Origin: Solirubrobacteraceae bacterium
Lineage (GTDB): Bacteria; Actinomycetota; Thermoleophilia; Solirubrobacterales; Solirubrobacteraceae
NCBI GenBank assembly: GCA_030447505.1
Contig: JAUJOT010000005.1
Coordinates: 1-64,000, forward strand
Direction of reading: 5' to 3'
Length of the DNA: 64,000 nucleotides
Every line of letters starts with the position of its first letter. Position 1 is the stretch's first letter. Position numbers and translations under genes: made by a program. Of the stretch, positions 16,262 to 22,334 are shown in pieces. Below the pieces are notes generated by a model. It worked only from the letters and a program-made list of their open reading frames with translations, was not told the origin of the DNA and made no database searches.

Positions 16262-17113
16262 TCAGGCGTCGCCGCCCTCCTCGGCCAGCCGCGACGCCTC
16301 GCGCGCCAGCAGGCCGAGGCGCGCCTCGCGCACGAGCGGCACCTCGCGCCGGCGCTTGCGCACGTTGGCGAGGTTGATCTCGGTCGTCACGACCGCCTCG
16401 TCGTTCTTCGGCAGGGCGCAGACGATCTGCCCCCACGGGTCGACGACGTGCGAGCCGCCCCAGAAGTGCAGGTGCTCGGCCTCCGCGCCGACGCGGTTGC
16501 AGAACACGACATAGCACTCGAACATCCGCGCGTAGAAGACGGTGATGTCGCGCCAGTAGGTCTGCGAGTCGTAGCGCTCGGGAAAGCGGCTCTGCGAGGA
16601 GTTCGTCGGGACCAGCAGCACCTGCGCGCCGTCCTGCACGGCGAGGAACGCGAGCTGTGGCTGCCACGCGTCGTTGCAGATCAGCGTCGCCATCCGGCCG
16701 TGCCGGGTGTCGTACGCGCGCATCGTCTGACCCGGGGAGAAGTGCTTTCGCTCCTCGAAGACGTCGTAGGTCGGCAGATAGAGCTTGCGATGCGTGTGGA
16801 CGAGGCCGCCGGGGCCGTAGTAGGCGGCGGCGTTGTAGCTGTGCACGCCGAGGCCGTCCTCGTAGAGGCCGATCAGCACGTCGGTTCGCGGGACCTTCGC
16901 GTTGAGGCCCGTCAGGCGCGGGTCGTCTGCCGACATCGAGACGTCCTCGTCGACGTCGACGCGGCCCAGCGCGTAGCCGGTCAGAAACAGCTCGGGGAAG
17001 ACGACGAGGTCGCTGTGCGCGCGCTCGGCCTGCACGACGACCTGCGCCGCGCGCGCGAGATTCGCCTCGACGTCGCCGAGCTCGCTGGCCAGCTGGGCAA
17101 GCGTGATCCGCAT
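16262..17113 (-). CDS. Carbon-nitrogen hydrolase (nitrilase superfamily amidase)
   Basis: The Glu-Lys-Cys triad of the nitrilase superfamily is visible: Glu41 in [11 protein letters not shown], Lys110 in [14 protein letters not shown] and Cys146 in LICNDAWQP. The ICNDAWQP and [14 protein letters not shown] segments resemble amidases related to the ammonia-producing domain of glutamine-dependent NAD synthetase, but no synthetase domain is present, so it is a free amidase of unknown substrate. At 283 aa it is complete. It acts in the cytoplasm (no signal peptide). A TAGTCT hexamer 7 nt before the ATG suggests leaderless transcription. Confidence 0.88.
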   Translation of the reverse strand: MRITLAQLASELGDVEANLARAAQVVVQAERAHSDLVVFPELFLTGYALGRVDVDEDVSMSADDPRLTGLNAKVPRTDVLIGLYEDGLGVHSYNAAAYYGPGGLVHTHRKLYLPTYDVFEERKHFSPGQTMRAYDTRHGRMATLICNDAWQPQLAFLAVQDGAQVLLVPTNSSQSRFPERYDSQTYWRDITVFYARMFECYVVFCNRVGAEAEHLHFWGGSHVVDPWGQIVCALPKNDEAVVTTEINLANVRKRRREVPLVREARLGLLAREASRLAEEGGDA

Positions 17114-17120
17114 CCGGCCG

Positions 17121-17126
17121 AGACTA
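17121..17126 (-). promoter_or_regulatory. -10 element TAGTCT of the amidase gene
   Basis: Minus-strand TANNNT hexamer, 7 nt before ATG 17113; no Shine-Dalgarno sequence. Confidence 0.4.
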
Positions 17127-17176
17127 TCCGCGCCCGCGCGACGCTGCCGGAGGCGTTGATATCCTCGCCGCTCCCA

Positions 17177-17249
17177 GGGCGATTAGCTCAGCTGGGAGAG
17201 CGCCGCCTCGACAAGGCGGAGGTCACTGGTTCGAGCCCAGTATCGCCCA
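17177..17249 (+). tRNA. tRNA-Val (GAC)
   Basis: A 73-nt cloverleaf: acceptor GGGCGAT pairs with ATCGCCC, D arm GCTC/GAGC, anticodon stem CCGCC/GGCGG around TCGACAA (anticodon GAC), T loop TTCGAGC. CCA is not encoded. Its 3' 22 bases plus two flanking bases recur at 18730-18753, marking it as the attachment site of an integrated element. Confidence 0.97.
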
Positions 17250-17251
17250 CT
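17228..17251. repeat. Attachment-site direct repeat, left copy (tRNA-Val 3' end)
   Basis: A 24-bp block covering the T arm and 3' acceptor strand of tRNA-Val is repeated without mismatch at 18730-18753 in the same orientation. Integrases of tRNA-targeting elements leave this arrangement, with an intact tRNA at one side and a displaced 3' fragment at the other. Confidence 0.85.
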
Positions 17252-17253
17252 CC

Positions 17254-17283
17254 AAAGGCCCTGCTAAGCAGGGCCTTTCTGCT
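17254..17283 (+). terminator. Rho-independent terminator after tRNA-Val
   Basis: A perfect 11-bp stem (AAAGGCCCTGC / GCAGGGCCTTT) with a 3-nt loop (TAA) at 17254-17278, followed by TCTGC. It starts 5 bp after the tRNA. Downstream of the displaced tRNA fragment at 18756-18780 there is a weaker hairpin of similar sequence, as expected if the element and host ends share ancestry. Confidence 0.85.
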
Positions 17284-17299
17284 GTCTCGGCTAAATTCC

Positions 17300-17310
17300 G
17301 GGGCTCAATT
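17300..17310 (+). repeat. GGGGCTCAATT repeat, left end of element
   Basis: This 11-bp sequence recurs at 18630-18640, with a further 10-bp copy directly after it at 18641-18650. All three are inside the tRNA-Val-bounded remnant close to its ends, the location expected for integrase arm sites. Confidence 0.55.
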
Positions 17311-17706
17311 TCGTTGAGGAGCAGTTCGCTCTGGGTGACCAACGCGTCGCAGCCGAGCGCGCGGCATGCGATCAACACGCAGATCCCGTAGCGCCTCCTC
17401 GTAATCGCGAACGCCCTCCTCTACGAACTCGGGCGCCCAGTCCTCCCACTGGTGAGCCTCCAGAGCGATGAGGTGCCGATCGCCGGCTCGCACCCTCAGG
17501 AGATCGGGGCGCTCTTCGTGTAGCTCAAAGCCGAATCGCTGCCCACGCTCGGCGCCCGTGCTGAAGACCTCAACTCCGTCGGCAGCGGCCAGACCTTCGA
17601 GCACCTTGGCGAGGGGCGACTCAGCGTCGAAATCCCGCTCGTCGATTACCAGCGTGAACGGGCGTTGCGAGATGAGCGCGAAGGGGGCGCCGTGCGACTG
17701 GGTCAT
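17305..17706 (-). CDS. Hypothetical protein (133 aa) in the tRNA-Val element remnant
   Basis: I do not recognise a family. The sequence is acidic and looks like a real folded protein: FTLVIDERDFDAESPLAKVL, an alpha/beta stretch around FGFELHEERPDLLRVRAGDR, and a Glu-rich helix HQWEDWAPEFVEEGVRDYEE, ending in an Arg-rich tail. There are no membrane segments and no integrase or HTH motif. It is transcribed towards tRNA-Val, with its stop about 25 bp past that tRNA's terminator hairpin. The start at ATG 17706 lacks a strong ribosome-binding site. Confidence 0.6.
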   Translation of the reverse strand: MTQSHGAPFALISQRPFTLVIDERDFDAESPLAKVLEGLAAADGVEVFSTGAERGQRFGFELHEERPDLLRVRAGDRHLIALEAHQWEDWAPEFVEEGVRDYEEALRDLRVDRMPRARLRRVGHPERTAPQRN

Positions 17707-17937
17707 ACAGGCACCGCGCTCAGCCCGGCGCCGTCCAGCAGCCTGCGGCGACCGCCAAAACGAGACGAGTCTCGGACGCGCGATCTCCCGCCGTCACCCG
17801 CAGGGAGCCGGCGGACTCCTGCCTGCTGTGAGGCATCGCGCCCATGCAGGGGATGCTAGAGCTGACGTGGGCGACGCCGGGTGCGATCGGGGATTTCAGG
17901 TCCTCGATCACCCGCGAGCGACGTCTGGGCGGGGCGG

Positions 17938-17943
17938 TACCGT
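17938..17943 (+). promoter_or_regulatory. -10 element TACCGT of gene at 17950
   Basis: TANNNT hexamer 6 nt before ATG 17950; no Shine-Dalgarno sequence. Confidence 0.4.
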
Positions 17944-17949
17944 TGCGTC

Positions 17950-18216
17950 ATGAGCGAATCGCCTGACGAGTCGATCGAGCAACTCGAGGATCAGCTTGAA
18001 GGAGCGTCGCGAACGCTATCGAGCGTGCACACGCTCAACGCTCGGCAGGTTGAGCGCGTTGCCGCGCGGATGGACCGTCTGGCGTCACAGCTCTTGGAAG
18101 TCAGCCGGCCCCCTGCGATGGAGGCTGTCCACCAGCGATTGGGCACGACGCCAGCCAGCAGCGAGGACTTCGCGTCCGTCGTCGATCAGATGGGCCCCGC
18201 AGACGGCGAAGGCTGA
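17950..18216 (+). CDS. Small helical hypothetical protein (88 aa) in element remnant
   Basis: Starts MSESPDESIEQLEDQLEGAS and continues as amphipathic helices (ARQVERVAARMDRLASQLLE), probably a coiled coil, followed by a short acidic tail (DFASVVDQMGPADGEG). ATG 17950 is preferred to the upstream in-frame ATG 17881 because a TACCGT box lies 6 nt before it and the upstream tail is not protein-like. Its stop is immediately followed by the ATG of the next gene with no intervening base, so the two form an operon. The function is unknown. Confidence 0.6.
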   Translation: MSESPDESIEQLEDQLEGASRTLSSVHTLNARQVERVAARMDRLASQLLEVSRPPAMEAVHQRLGTTPASSEDFASVVDQMGPADGEG

Positions 18217-18618
18217 ATGGGCGCGGCCCAGCGCCGGCTGGCCGTAAGTTTCGAGGAGGCTGTCCGGCGCGAAGCCGTGCGCGGGTTCTCGCGAGGACCG
18301 CTGGAGATCGCGACGCACGCTCGCAGCGACGCCGAGCGCCGCGGCGTCGCGCTACCTGAAGTGCTCCCATGCGAGGCGCACGGCCCGGACGGGACAGCGC
18401 TCGCGGGCTGCGCGAAGCTGTATCTGCCCGTCGGCGACGCCCCGCCGTCTGAGCGACCGTTCGCGTTTGTCTTGCAGCTCGCCAGGGAGATGGACTCGAC
18501 GCTCGTCTGGATCTTCGTCGCCTTCGGTCACCGCCACGCAAGAGCCGGCGTGCGCAGCGTCTACGAGCGCGCGCATCGCCAGCTGCATGGCCGGTTCCCC
18601 GAGCGGGGCCGATCGTGA
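18217..18618 (+). CDS. Hypothetical protein (133 aa) in element remnant
   Basis: Starts directly after the stop of the preceding gene (TGA ATG), indicating coupled translation. Visible features are RRLAVSFEEAVRREAVRGFS, a single Cys pair (LPCEAHGPDGTALAGCAKLY) and a hydrophobic strand region (FAFVLQLAREMDSTLVWIFV, AFGHRHA) before a basic C-terminus. No membrane anchor and no recognisable family. The pair with the coiled-coil protein upstream could be a small two-protein module carried by the element, but nothing in the sequence proves that. Confidence 0.55.
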   Translation: MGAAQRRLAVSFEEAVRREAVRGFSRGPLEIATHARSDAERRGVALPEVLPCEAHGPDGTALAGCAKLYLPVGDAPPSERPFAFVLQLAREMDSTLVWIFVAFGHRHARAGVRSVYERAHRQLHGRFPERGRS

Positions 18619-18629
18619 CCGCCGCGGGC

Positions 18630-18650
18630 GGGGCTCAATTGGGGCTCAAT
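18630..18650 (+). repeat. Two tandem GGGGCTCAAT repeats, right end of element
   Basis: Two adjacent copies (18630-18640 and 18641-18650) of the motif also found at 17300-17310. They lie 80-100 bp inside the right-hand attachment repeat. Proposed integrase arm sites. Confidence 0.55.
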
Positions 18651-18729
18651 ATGAGCGCCACCGACAGAACCGAGCAGAACCCGCGGGCCCGAATGCCCCG
18701 TATTTACTCGGATCGAGCGGCCGGCGCCA

Positions 18730-18753
18730 GGTTCGAGCCCAGTATCGCCCACT
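18730..18753. repeat. Attachment-site direct repeat, right copy (displaced tRNA-Val 3' fragment)
   Basis: Identical over 24 bp to 17228-17251. It has only the T arm and 3' acceptor strand, with no D arm or anticodon before it, so it is not a tRNA gene. A degenerate hairpin resembling the tRNA-Val terminator follows at about 18756-18780. Confidence 0.85.
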
Positions 18754-18887
18754 TCGAAAGGCCTGCAGACGCGGGGTCTTTCTCGTCCTGGGTACCAATC
18801 TTCGGTAGATCGTCGTATCGCCCGGGTGCTCCCAGTTTCGCATCGGCTGTCCTGATGCAAAGTGCCAAGGCGAGGACGCCGTTGCGG

Positions 18888-18916
18888 TTGTCGGTGACTA
18901 CCTGTCCCGCTAAGGT
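18888..18916 (+). promoter_or_regulatory. Probable promoter of the toxin-antitoxin operon
   Basis: TTGTCG at 18888-18893, a 17-bp spacer, then TAAGGT at 18911-18916. The predicted transcription start falls at or next to the ATG at 18923, so the antitoxin message would be leaderless. This is one of the few cases in the window where a -35-like box is also visible. Confidence 0.5.
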
Positions 18917-18922
18917 GGTCAC

Positions 18923-19192
18923 ATGCGCGAGGTTGGCATCAAGGAGCTGAAGCGCGACGCGAGTGCGATCGTCGACGCCGTGGAGGCGGGCGAGACGATC
19001 GTGATCACCCGCCGCGGCACGCCGGTTGCGCGCCTGGGTCCGGTCTCCGCGCCGGCTCGTGTACAGCGGCTCGTGGACGAGGGCTTGATGAGCTGGCCGG
19101 GAGGCCCGACGAGCGTTCCGGCTGACGTGTCGGCGCTCGTGACCGGCGACGGCCCCCCGATCTCGCAGCAGGTCGTCGAGGACCGACGCTGA
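18923..19192 (+). CDS. vapB: Antitoxin, Phd/YefM (VapB-like) family
   Basis: The N-terminal half is a classic Phd/YefM fold: MREVGIKELKRDASAIVDAV, then ETIVITRRGTPVARLGPV, which dimerises and binds operator DNA. The C-terminal half is longer and less ordered, as expected for the toxin-neutralising tail. At 89 aa it is of normal size. The toxin gene overlaps its stop by three bases. The pair usually represses its own promoter, seen here just upstream. It lies 170 bp outside the right end of the tRNA-Val element remnant. Confidence 0.9.
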   Translation: MREVGIKELKRDASAIVDAVEAGETIVITRRGTPVARLGPVSAPARVQRLVDEGLMSWPGGPTSVPADVSALVTGDGPPISQQVVEDRR

Positions 19193-19614
19193 CTGCGTTC
19201 TTCGACACCAGCGCGCTGCTGTCGCTGGTTCTCGGAGAGACGACCGCGCCGACGATCCGAGAGATCCTCATCGAGCATGAGATCGTCGCCGCATCAGCGA
19301 TCGCTGAGGTCGAGGCGAGAGCGGGTCTCGCACGTGCGCGGGGCGGGCGGCGGCTGACCGCGCGCAAGGAGCGCGAGGCCTGGGCGCGCTTCGAGCGGAT
19401 CTGGTCGACCTCGGCGATTCTCGACGTCGACCGCACGCTCCTGGCGATCGCGACCGATCTCGCGGGCCGGCGCGGCCTGCGTGGCTACGACGCCGTGCAG
19501 CTCGCGAGCGGCCTACGCGCCGCGGACGTGACAGGCGCGCCGGGTTTCGTGTGCCTTGATCACGAGCTCAACGCGGCAGCTGCGGCGGAGGGATTGGCGT
19601 GCCTGCTGACGTAG
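19189..19614 (+). CDS. vapC: VapC-type PIN-domain ribonuclease toxin, CTG start
   Basis: Translation in this frame gives LTAFFDTSALLSLVLGE at the N-terminus, which is exactly where VapC proteins begin, and a complete 141-codon PIN domain. The acidic metal-binding residues are present: Asp in FFDTSAL, Glu in IAEVEARAGLAR, Asp in GYDAVQLAS and Asp in CLDHELNAAA. No ATG, GTG or TTG exists between the in-frame stop at 19123 and the conserved residues; the only near-cognate start is CTG 19189, overlapping the antitoxin stop as CTGA, analogous to the ATGA/GTGA overlaps elsewhere here. It probably cleaves tRNA or another RNA when free of antitoxin. Confidence 0.85.
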   Translation: MTAFFDTSALLSLVLGETTAPTIREILIEHEIVAASAIAEVEARAGLARARGGRRLTARKEREAWARFERIWSTSAILDVDRTLLAIATDLAGRRGLRGYDAVQLASGLRAADVTGAPGFVCLDHELNAAAAAEGLACLLT

Positions 19615-19673
19615 CGGGCGAACACGTCGTTCGGCGGTAGCCCTCCGGGCGAGGCTCAGATCGCCCGCTCCGC

Positions 19674-20126
19674 TCAGCGCGCGGCGCGGCATGCCGCCAC
19701 GGCGAGCTCGTCGCAGCGCTCGTTCAGGTCGACGCCGGCGTGGCCTCTCACCTTCGTCCACGTCACGGCGTGGCGCTCGAGAAGCTCGAGCAGCGCTTCC
19801 CACAGGTCGCGGTTCCGGACGGGCTGCTTGGCCGCGGTCCGCCAGCCGCGCGCGATCCAGCCCTCGAACCATCGCTTCGTGATCGCGTCCATCACATAGC
19901 TCGAGTCGATGTGGACGTTGACGGAGGCGGGCCGCTGCAGGGCGCGCAGCCCCTCGATGACCGCCTGAAGCTCCATCCGGTTGTTCGTCGTGTCCGGGTC
20001 ACCGCCGGAGAGCTCGAGTCGCTTGACGACTGCCCCGTCGGGCCCGCGCGCGACGAGGATCGCCGCCCATCCGCCAGGCCCCGGGTTGCCCGAGCACGCC
20101 CCGTCGGTCCACAGCTCGACCTGCAT
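19674..20126 (-). CDS. rnhA: Ribonuclease HI
   Basis: A compact 150-aa RNase H fold. The four catalytic carboxylates are visible: Asp8 in [16 protein letters not shown], Glu52 in NNRMELQAV, Asp74 in HIDSSYV and Asp139 in NERCDELA, with the helper His129 in VRGHAGVD. The enzyme cuts RNA in RNA-DNA hybrids in the cytoplasm (primer removal, R-loops). There is no N-terminal hybrid-binding domain and no C-terminal phosphatase fusion, which many actinobacterial homologues carry. A TACCGT box 7 nt before the ATG points to a leaderless message, back to back with the promoter of the divergent gene at 20170. Confidence 0.95.
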   Translation of the reverse strand: MQVELWTDGACSGNPGPGGWAAILVARGPDGAVVKRLELSGGDPDTTNNRMELQAVIEGLRALQRPASVNVHIDSSYVMDAITKRWFEGWIARGWRTAAKQPVRNRDLWEALLELLERHAVTWTKVRGHAGVDLNERCDELAVAACRAAR

Positions 20127-20133
20127 GCGCGGA

Positions 20134-20139
20134 ACGGTA
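20134..20139 (-). promoter_or_regulatory. -10 element TACCGT of rnhA
   Basis: Minus-strand TANNNT hexamer, 7 nt before ATG 20126. It lies 15 bp from the equivalent box of the divergent gene (20155-20160). Confidence 0.42.
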
Positions 20140-20154
20140 GGCGCCGGGCAGCGC

Positions 20155-20160
20155 TACCGT
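20155..20160 (+). promoter_or_regulatory. -10 element TACCGT of gene at 20170
   Basis: TANNNT hexamer, 9 nt before ATG 20170; same hexamer as the divergent rnhA box. Confidence 0.4.
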
Positions 20161-20169
20161 CCCGGCATC

Positions 20170-20712
20170 ATGTCCGTGCTGCGCTTCGCGGTCCCTCCCG
20201 ACCAGGCCCTGCTGACGCTGGCCGACGCCAGCGGCGGGCTTTCCGCGCTGTTCGCATTCGACGCCGTGATGGCCCACCACACGGCCTGGCTCACGGAGGC
20301 GGCCGAGGGGCTCGGGCACGGCCGCGAGAGCGAGGACGACGAGATGAAGGACGCGCGGGCGACCGCGAACTCGCAGACCGAGACGATCCGCGCGCTGCGT
20401 ACGGAGATCGCCGAGCTCGCGGCCGACGCCGAGGCGCAGCTGCCCGAGGGCATCAGCTACGAGCTGCCGATCGTCACGGAGGCAGCGCTGCCGTTTCTGC
20501 CCGACACGCTCGGGCCGCGCGAGCTCCTGCACGTCGAGAAGAGCTTCAAGCGCGGCATCGCGGCGCAGCTGCTGGCGGCGACCGAGTCGCTCGGACCGCT
20601 CGCCGAGCGCCTTGCCGGCTTCGAGGACGAGGAGTGCCGCGCGCTCGCGGAGCGCGTGGCGGCCTTCGTCGTTGCGGTCCGGGGCGCCGGCCCGGGGCCG
20701 GCGCAGACCTAG
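20170..20712 (+). CDS. Hypothetical protein, mostly helical (180 aa)
   Basis: Starts MSVLRFAVPPDQALLTLADA and is largely alpha-helical, with an acidic region (RESEDDEMKDARATANSQTE) and amphipathic helices (IRALRTEIAELAADAEAQLP). ATG 20170 is chosen because the upstream in-frame extension (to 19981) runs antisense to rnhA and because a TACCGT box lies 9 nt before this ATG. There is no signal peptide or membrane segment, and I do not recognise the family. It is probably a conserved lineage protein; codon use matches neighbouring real genes. Confidence 0.65.
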   Translation: MSVLRFAVPPDQALLTLADASGGLSALFAFDAVMAHHTAWLTEAAEGLGHGRESEDDEMKDARATANSQTETIRALRTEIAELAADAEAQLPEGISYELPIVTEAALPFLPDTLGPRELLHVEKSFKRGIAAQLLAATESLGPLAERLAGFEDEECRALAERVAAFVVAVRGAGPGPAQT

Positions 20713-20723
20713 AAGTTCCCGGC

Positions 20724-21059
20724 CTAGACCAGGTCGCCCTCGACCGCCGGCAGCCACGTCACGACGAGCCGCACGCCGCCGTCGATCCGGAACGTCAGGC
20801 CGTTCGTGCGCTCGCTGACGGACTCGACCGGCGCCTCGCTGAGGTCAAAGCGCGCGTCAGCGATCGAGTAGTGCCCGCGCAGGTCGAAGTGGCTGGGGCC
20901 GCCCTCGACCGCCACCCCGGTGGTCTCCTGACTCCAGTTCTCCAGCAGCCCGGTGGCGATCAGCAGCGGCGTCTCGTGCGCGACCTCCACCCACGCCGTG
21001 ACCTCCTGTCCGAGGCGGTCGTTGAGCGCCAGCAGGGCTTCGTCGATCGTCATCGTCAT
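20724..21059 (-). CDS. Hypothetical protein (111 aa)
   Basis: A small alpha/beta protein: MTIDEALLALNDRLGQEVTA, then HETPLLIATGLLENWSQET and strands FDLRGHYSIADARFDLS and LTFRIDGGVRLVVTWLP. ATG 21059 (or 21053) is preferred because the longer open frame upstream runs antisense to the lipoprotein gene and is low-complexity. No catalytic or DNA-binding motif is evident. It is convergent with the gene ending at 20712, with 11 bp between stops. Confidence 0.6.
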   Translation of the reverse strand: MTMTIDEALLALNDRLGQEVTAWVEVAHETPLLIATGLLENWSQETTGVAVEGGPSHFDLRGHYSIADARFDLSEAPVESVSERTNGLTFRIDGGVRLVVTWLPAVEGDLV

Positions 21060-21107
21060 GGCCGGGGAACGTACCGGGAAACGCTCGTTGCCAGCGCGCC
21101 GAGACGC

Positions 21108-21113
21108 TAGGCT
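21108..21113 (+). promoter_or_regulatory. -10 element TAGGCT of lipoprotein gene
   Basis: TANNNT hexamer, 7 nt before GTG 21121; no Shine-Dalgarno sequence. Confidence 0.42.
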
Positions 21114-21120
21114 CGACGGC

Positions 21121-21534
21121 GTGCGCTCAACCGTCCTCGCCGCCGTCCTCGCCGCCACGCTCGCCGCCGGCTGCGGCGGCTCCCCGAGCCCGGAGGAGAC
21201 CGTCAGCGCGGCGGTCAGCGGCCTGTCCAAGGGTGATGCGAAGAAGGTCTGTGCGCAGCTCACGCCGGCCGCCAAGACGAAGCTCCTCGCCGTGCTCGCC
21301 GACGACCCGCCCCTCATCGAGCCGGTCCAGGCCTCGTCCTGCGAAGAGGCGATCACGAAGGTCCACGCGCAGCTGACGCAGCCGATCCGCGCGGTCCTCG
21401 AGGACGGCGAGGTCGACGACGCGAAGATCACCGGCGACAAGGCCGTCGTCCACGTGACCGGCGCCGGGGTCGACGTCGAGCTTCAGAAGGTCGACGGCGA
21501 GTGGAAGATCACCGACGGCCTCTTCAAGAGGTAG
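21121..21534 (+). CDS. Small lipoprotein, DUF4878-like
   Basis: GTG 21121 begins a lipoprotein signal: VRSTVLAAVLAATLAAGCGG, with lipobox LAAGC, so the mature protein is anchored by Cys18 to the outer face of the membrane. The mature part has helix PEETVSAAVSGLSKGDAKKV followed by strands ending VELQKVDGEWKITDGLFKR, the pattern of NTF2-like DUF4878 lipoproteins. Two cysteines (VCAQLT, ASSCEEA) may pair. Starting at GTG rather than further upstream is supported by the signal sequence and by the TAGGCT box 7 nt before it. Its role is unknown. Confidence 0.78.
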   Translation: MRSTVLAAVLAATLAAGCGGSPSPEETVSAAVSGLSKGDAKKVCAQLTPAAKTKLLAVLADDPPLIEPVQASSCEEAITKVHAQLTQPIRAVLEDGEVDDAKITGDKAVVHVTGAGVDVELQKVDGEWKITDGLFKR

Positions 21535-21551
21535 CTCGACGCCGCGGCGGG

Positions 21552-21557
21552 TAGGCT
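21552..21557 (+). promoter_or_regulatory. -10 element TAGGCT of gene at 21567
   Basis: TANNNT hexamer, 9 nt before ATG 21567; no Shine-Dalgarno sequence. Confidence 0.4.
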
Positions 21558-21566
21558 CGCCCGCTG

Positions 21567-21914
21567 ATGGCCACGCTGCCGCCCGTCATCTTCGAGGTGA
21601 ACGTCGTCGTCCCCGCCGAGATGCGCTGGGCGATGCGCGCGAAGGGCGTCATCGACGACTGGCTGATGTCCGATGCGGCCGGCCAGCGCCCGGTCAACCA
21701 GCTGCCCGCGGCCGACCTGCAGATGGCAGTCGATCACAGCGAGCTGAAGCTCAGCTGGCTCGAGCTCGAGGCATCCAACGCCTGGCAGGCGATCACGCGC
21801 GCGTCGGAGATCGTCGCGGAGATCCTCCCGGAGCTGCTGCGCAGCCGCACGATGCGGATCGACGCCACGCTGCAGGGCCCCGACCCCGACCTGCGCCGCC
21901 CGCTCGGCGCGTAG
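21567..21914 (+). CDS. Hypothetical protein (115 aa)
   Basis: Begins MATLPPVIFEVNVVVPAEMR and continues with a mixed alpha/beta sequence (DLQMAVDHSELKLSWLELEA, then ITRASEIVAEILPELLRSR). There is no signal peptide, membrane helix or known motif. Amino-acid composition is balanced compared with shadow frames, and a TAGGCT hexamer sits 9 nt before the ATG, so I take it as a real gene. It is convergent with the receiver gene at 21951. Confidence 0.6.
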   Translation: MATLPPVIFEVNVVVPAEMRWAMRAKGVIDDWLMSDAAGQRPVNQLPAADLQMAVDHSELKLSWLELEASNAWQAITRASEIVAEILPELLRSRTMRIDATLQGPDPDLRRPLGA

Positions 21915-21950
21915 CGGCAGGAGCGACGACCGCGGGCCGGCCGTCAGTCG

Positions 21951-22334
21951 TTACGCCGCCGCGTCGTCGAGCTCGTCGACGAGCCGCAGCAGATCCAGCG
22001 GGCTGAACGGCTTCGTCAGGAAGCGGTCGGCGCCGGCGGCCGCGGCGCGATCGCGCGCCGTGTCGTCGGACGACGCCGTCAGCATCACGATCTTCGAGCC
22101 CGTCATCGCCGCCTCGCCGCGCATCCGGCGGCACGCCTCGATGCCGTCCAGGCGCGGCATGTCGATGTCGAGGAACACGAGCCGCGGCCCCTCGCGGCGG
22201 GCGGCCTGGACCGCCTCCTCGCCGTCGCAGGCCTCGTGCAGGTCAAACGTCGAGACGCCTTCGAGCGTCGTGACGATGAGCTTGCGGATGAACGGGTCGT
22301 CGTCGACGATCAGCACGGCGCGCCGGCGCGTCAC
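21951..22334 (-). CDS. Stand-alone response-regulator receiver
   Basis: A complete receiver of 127 aa: acidic pocket DDD in VLIVDDDPFIRKLI, phospho-acceptor Asp56 in LVFLDIDMPRLDG, the T/S position in VMLTASSDD and the conserved Lys in RFLTKPFSPLDLL. There is no output domain, so it works by protein contact or as a phosphate shuttle (CheY/Spo0F style). The start is GTG 22334, overlapping the HD-GYP stop as GTGA; the much longer open frame upstream is the antisense-like continuation through that gene. It is the last gene of the kinase/HD-GYP/receiver operon. Confidence 0.9.
   Translation of the reverse strand: MTRRRAVLIVDDDPFIRKLIVTTLEGVSTFDLHEACDGEEAVQAARREGPRLVFLDIDMPRLDGIEACRRMRGEAAMTGSKIVMLTASSDDTARDRAAAAGADRFLTKPFSPLDLLRLVDELDDAAA

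Larger units (their letters stand above)
17252..18753. mobile_element. Remnant of a tRNA-Val-integrated element (about 1.5 kb)
   Basis: The stretch is bounded by tRNA-Val and a perfect 24-bp repeat of its 3' end at 18730-18753. It holds three small unrecognised genes (17305-17706, 17950-18216, 18217-18618) and GGGGCTCAAT repeats near both ends (17300, 18630, 18641), which could be integrase arm-binding sites. No integrase or excisionase can be read in any frame, so the element is probably decayed by deletion and fixed. Alternatively it is a satellite mobilised in trans. Confidence 0.7.

Noticed and set aside
17252-18753. A hidden integrase or excisionase in the tRNA-Val remnant
   Set aside because: No frame on either strand has the R-H-R-Y pattern or an HTH; the three genes are too small.
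18727-18760. A second tRNA gene
   Set aside because: Only the T arm and 3' acceptor strand are present; no D arm or anticodon precedes it.
19123-19200. Toxin gene beginning by frameshift from the antitoxin
   Set aside because: The CTG codon overlapping the antitoxin stop gives a VapC of exactly the right N-terminus, so a frameshift is not needed.
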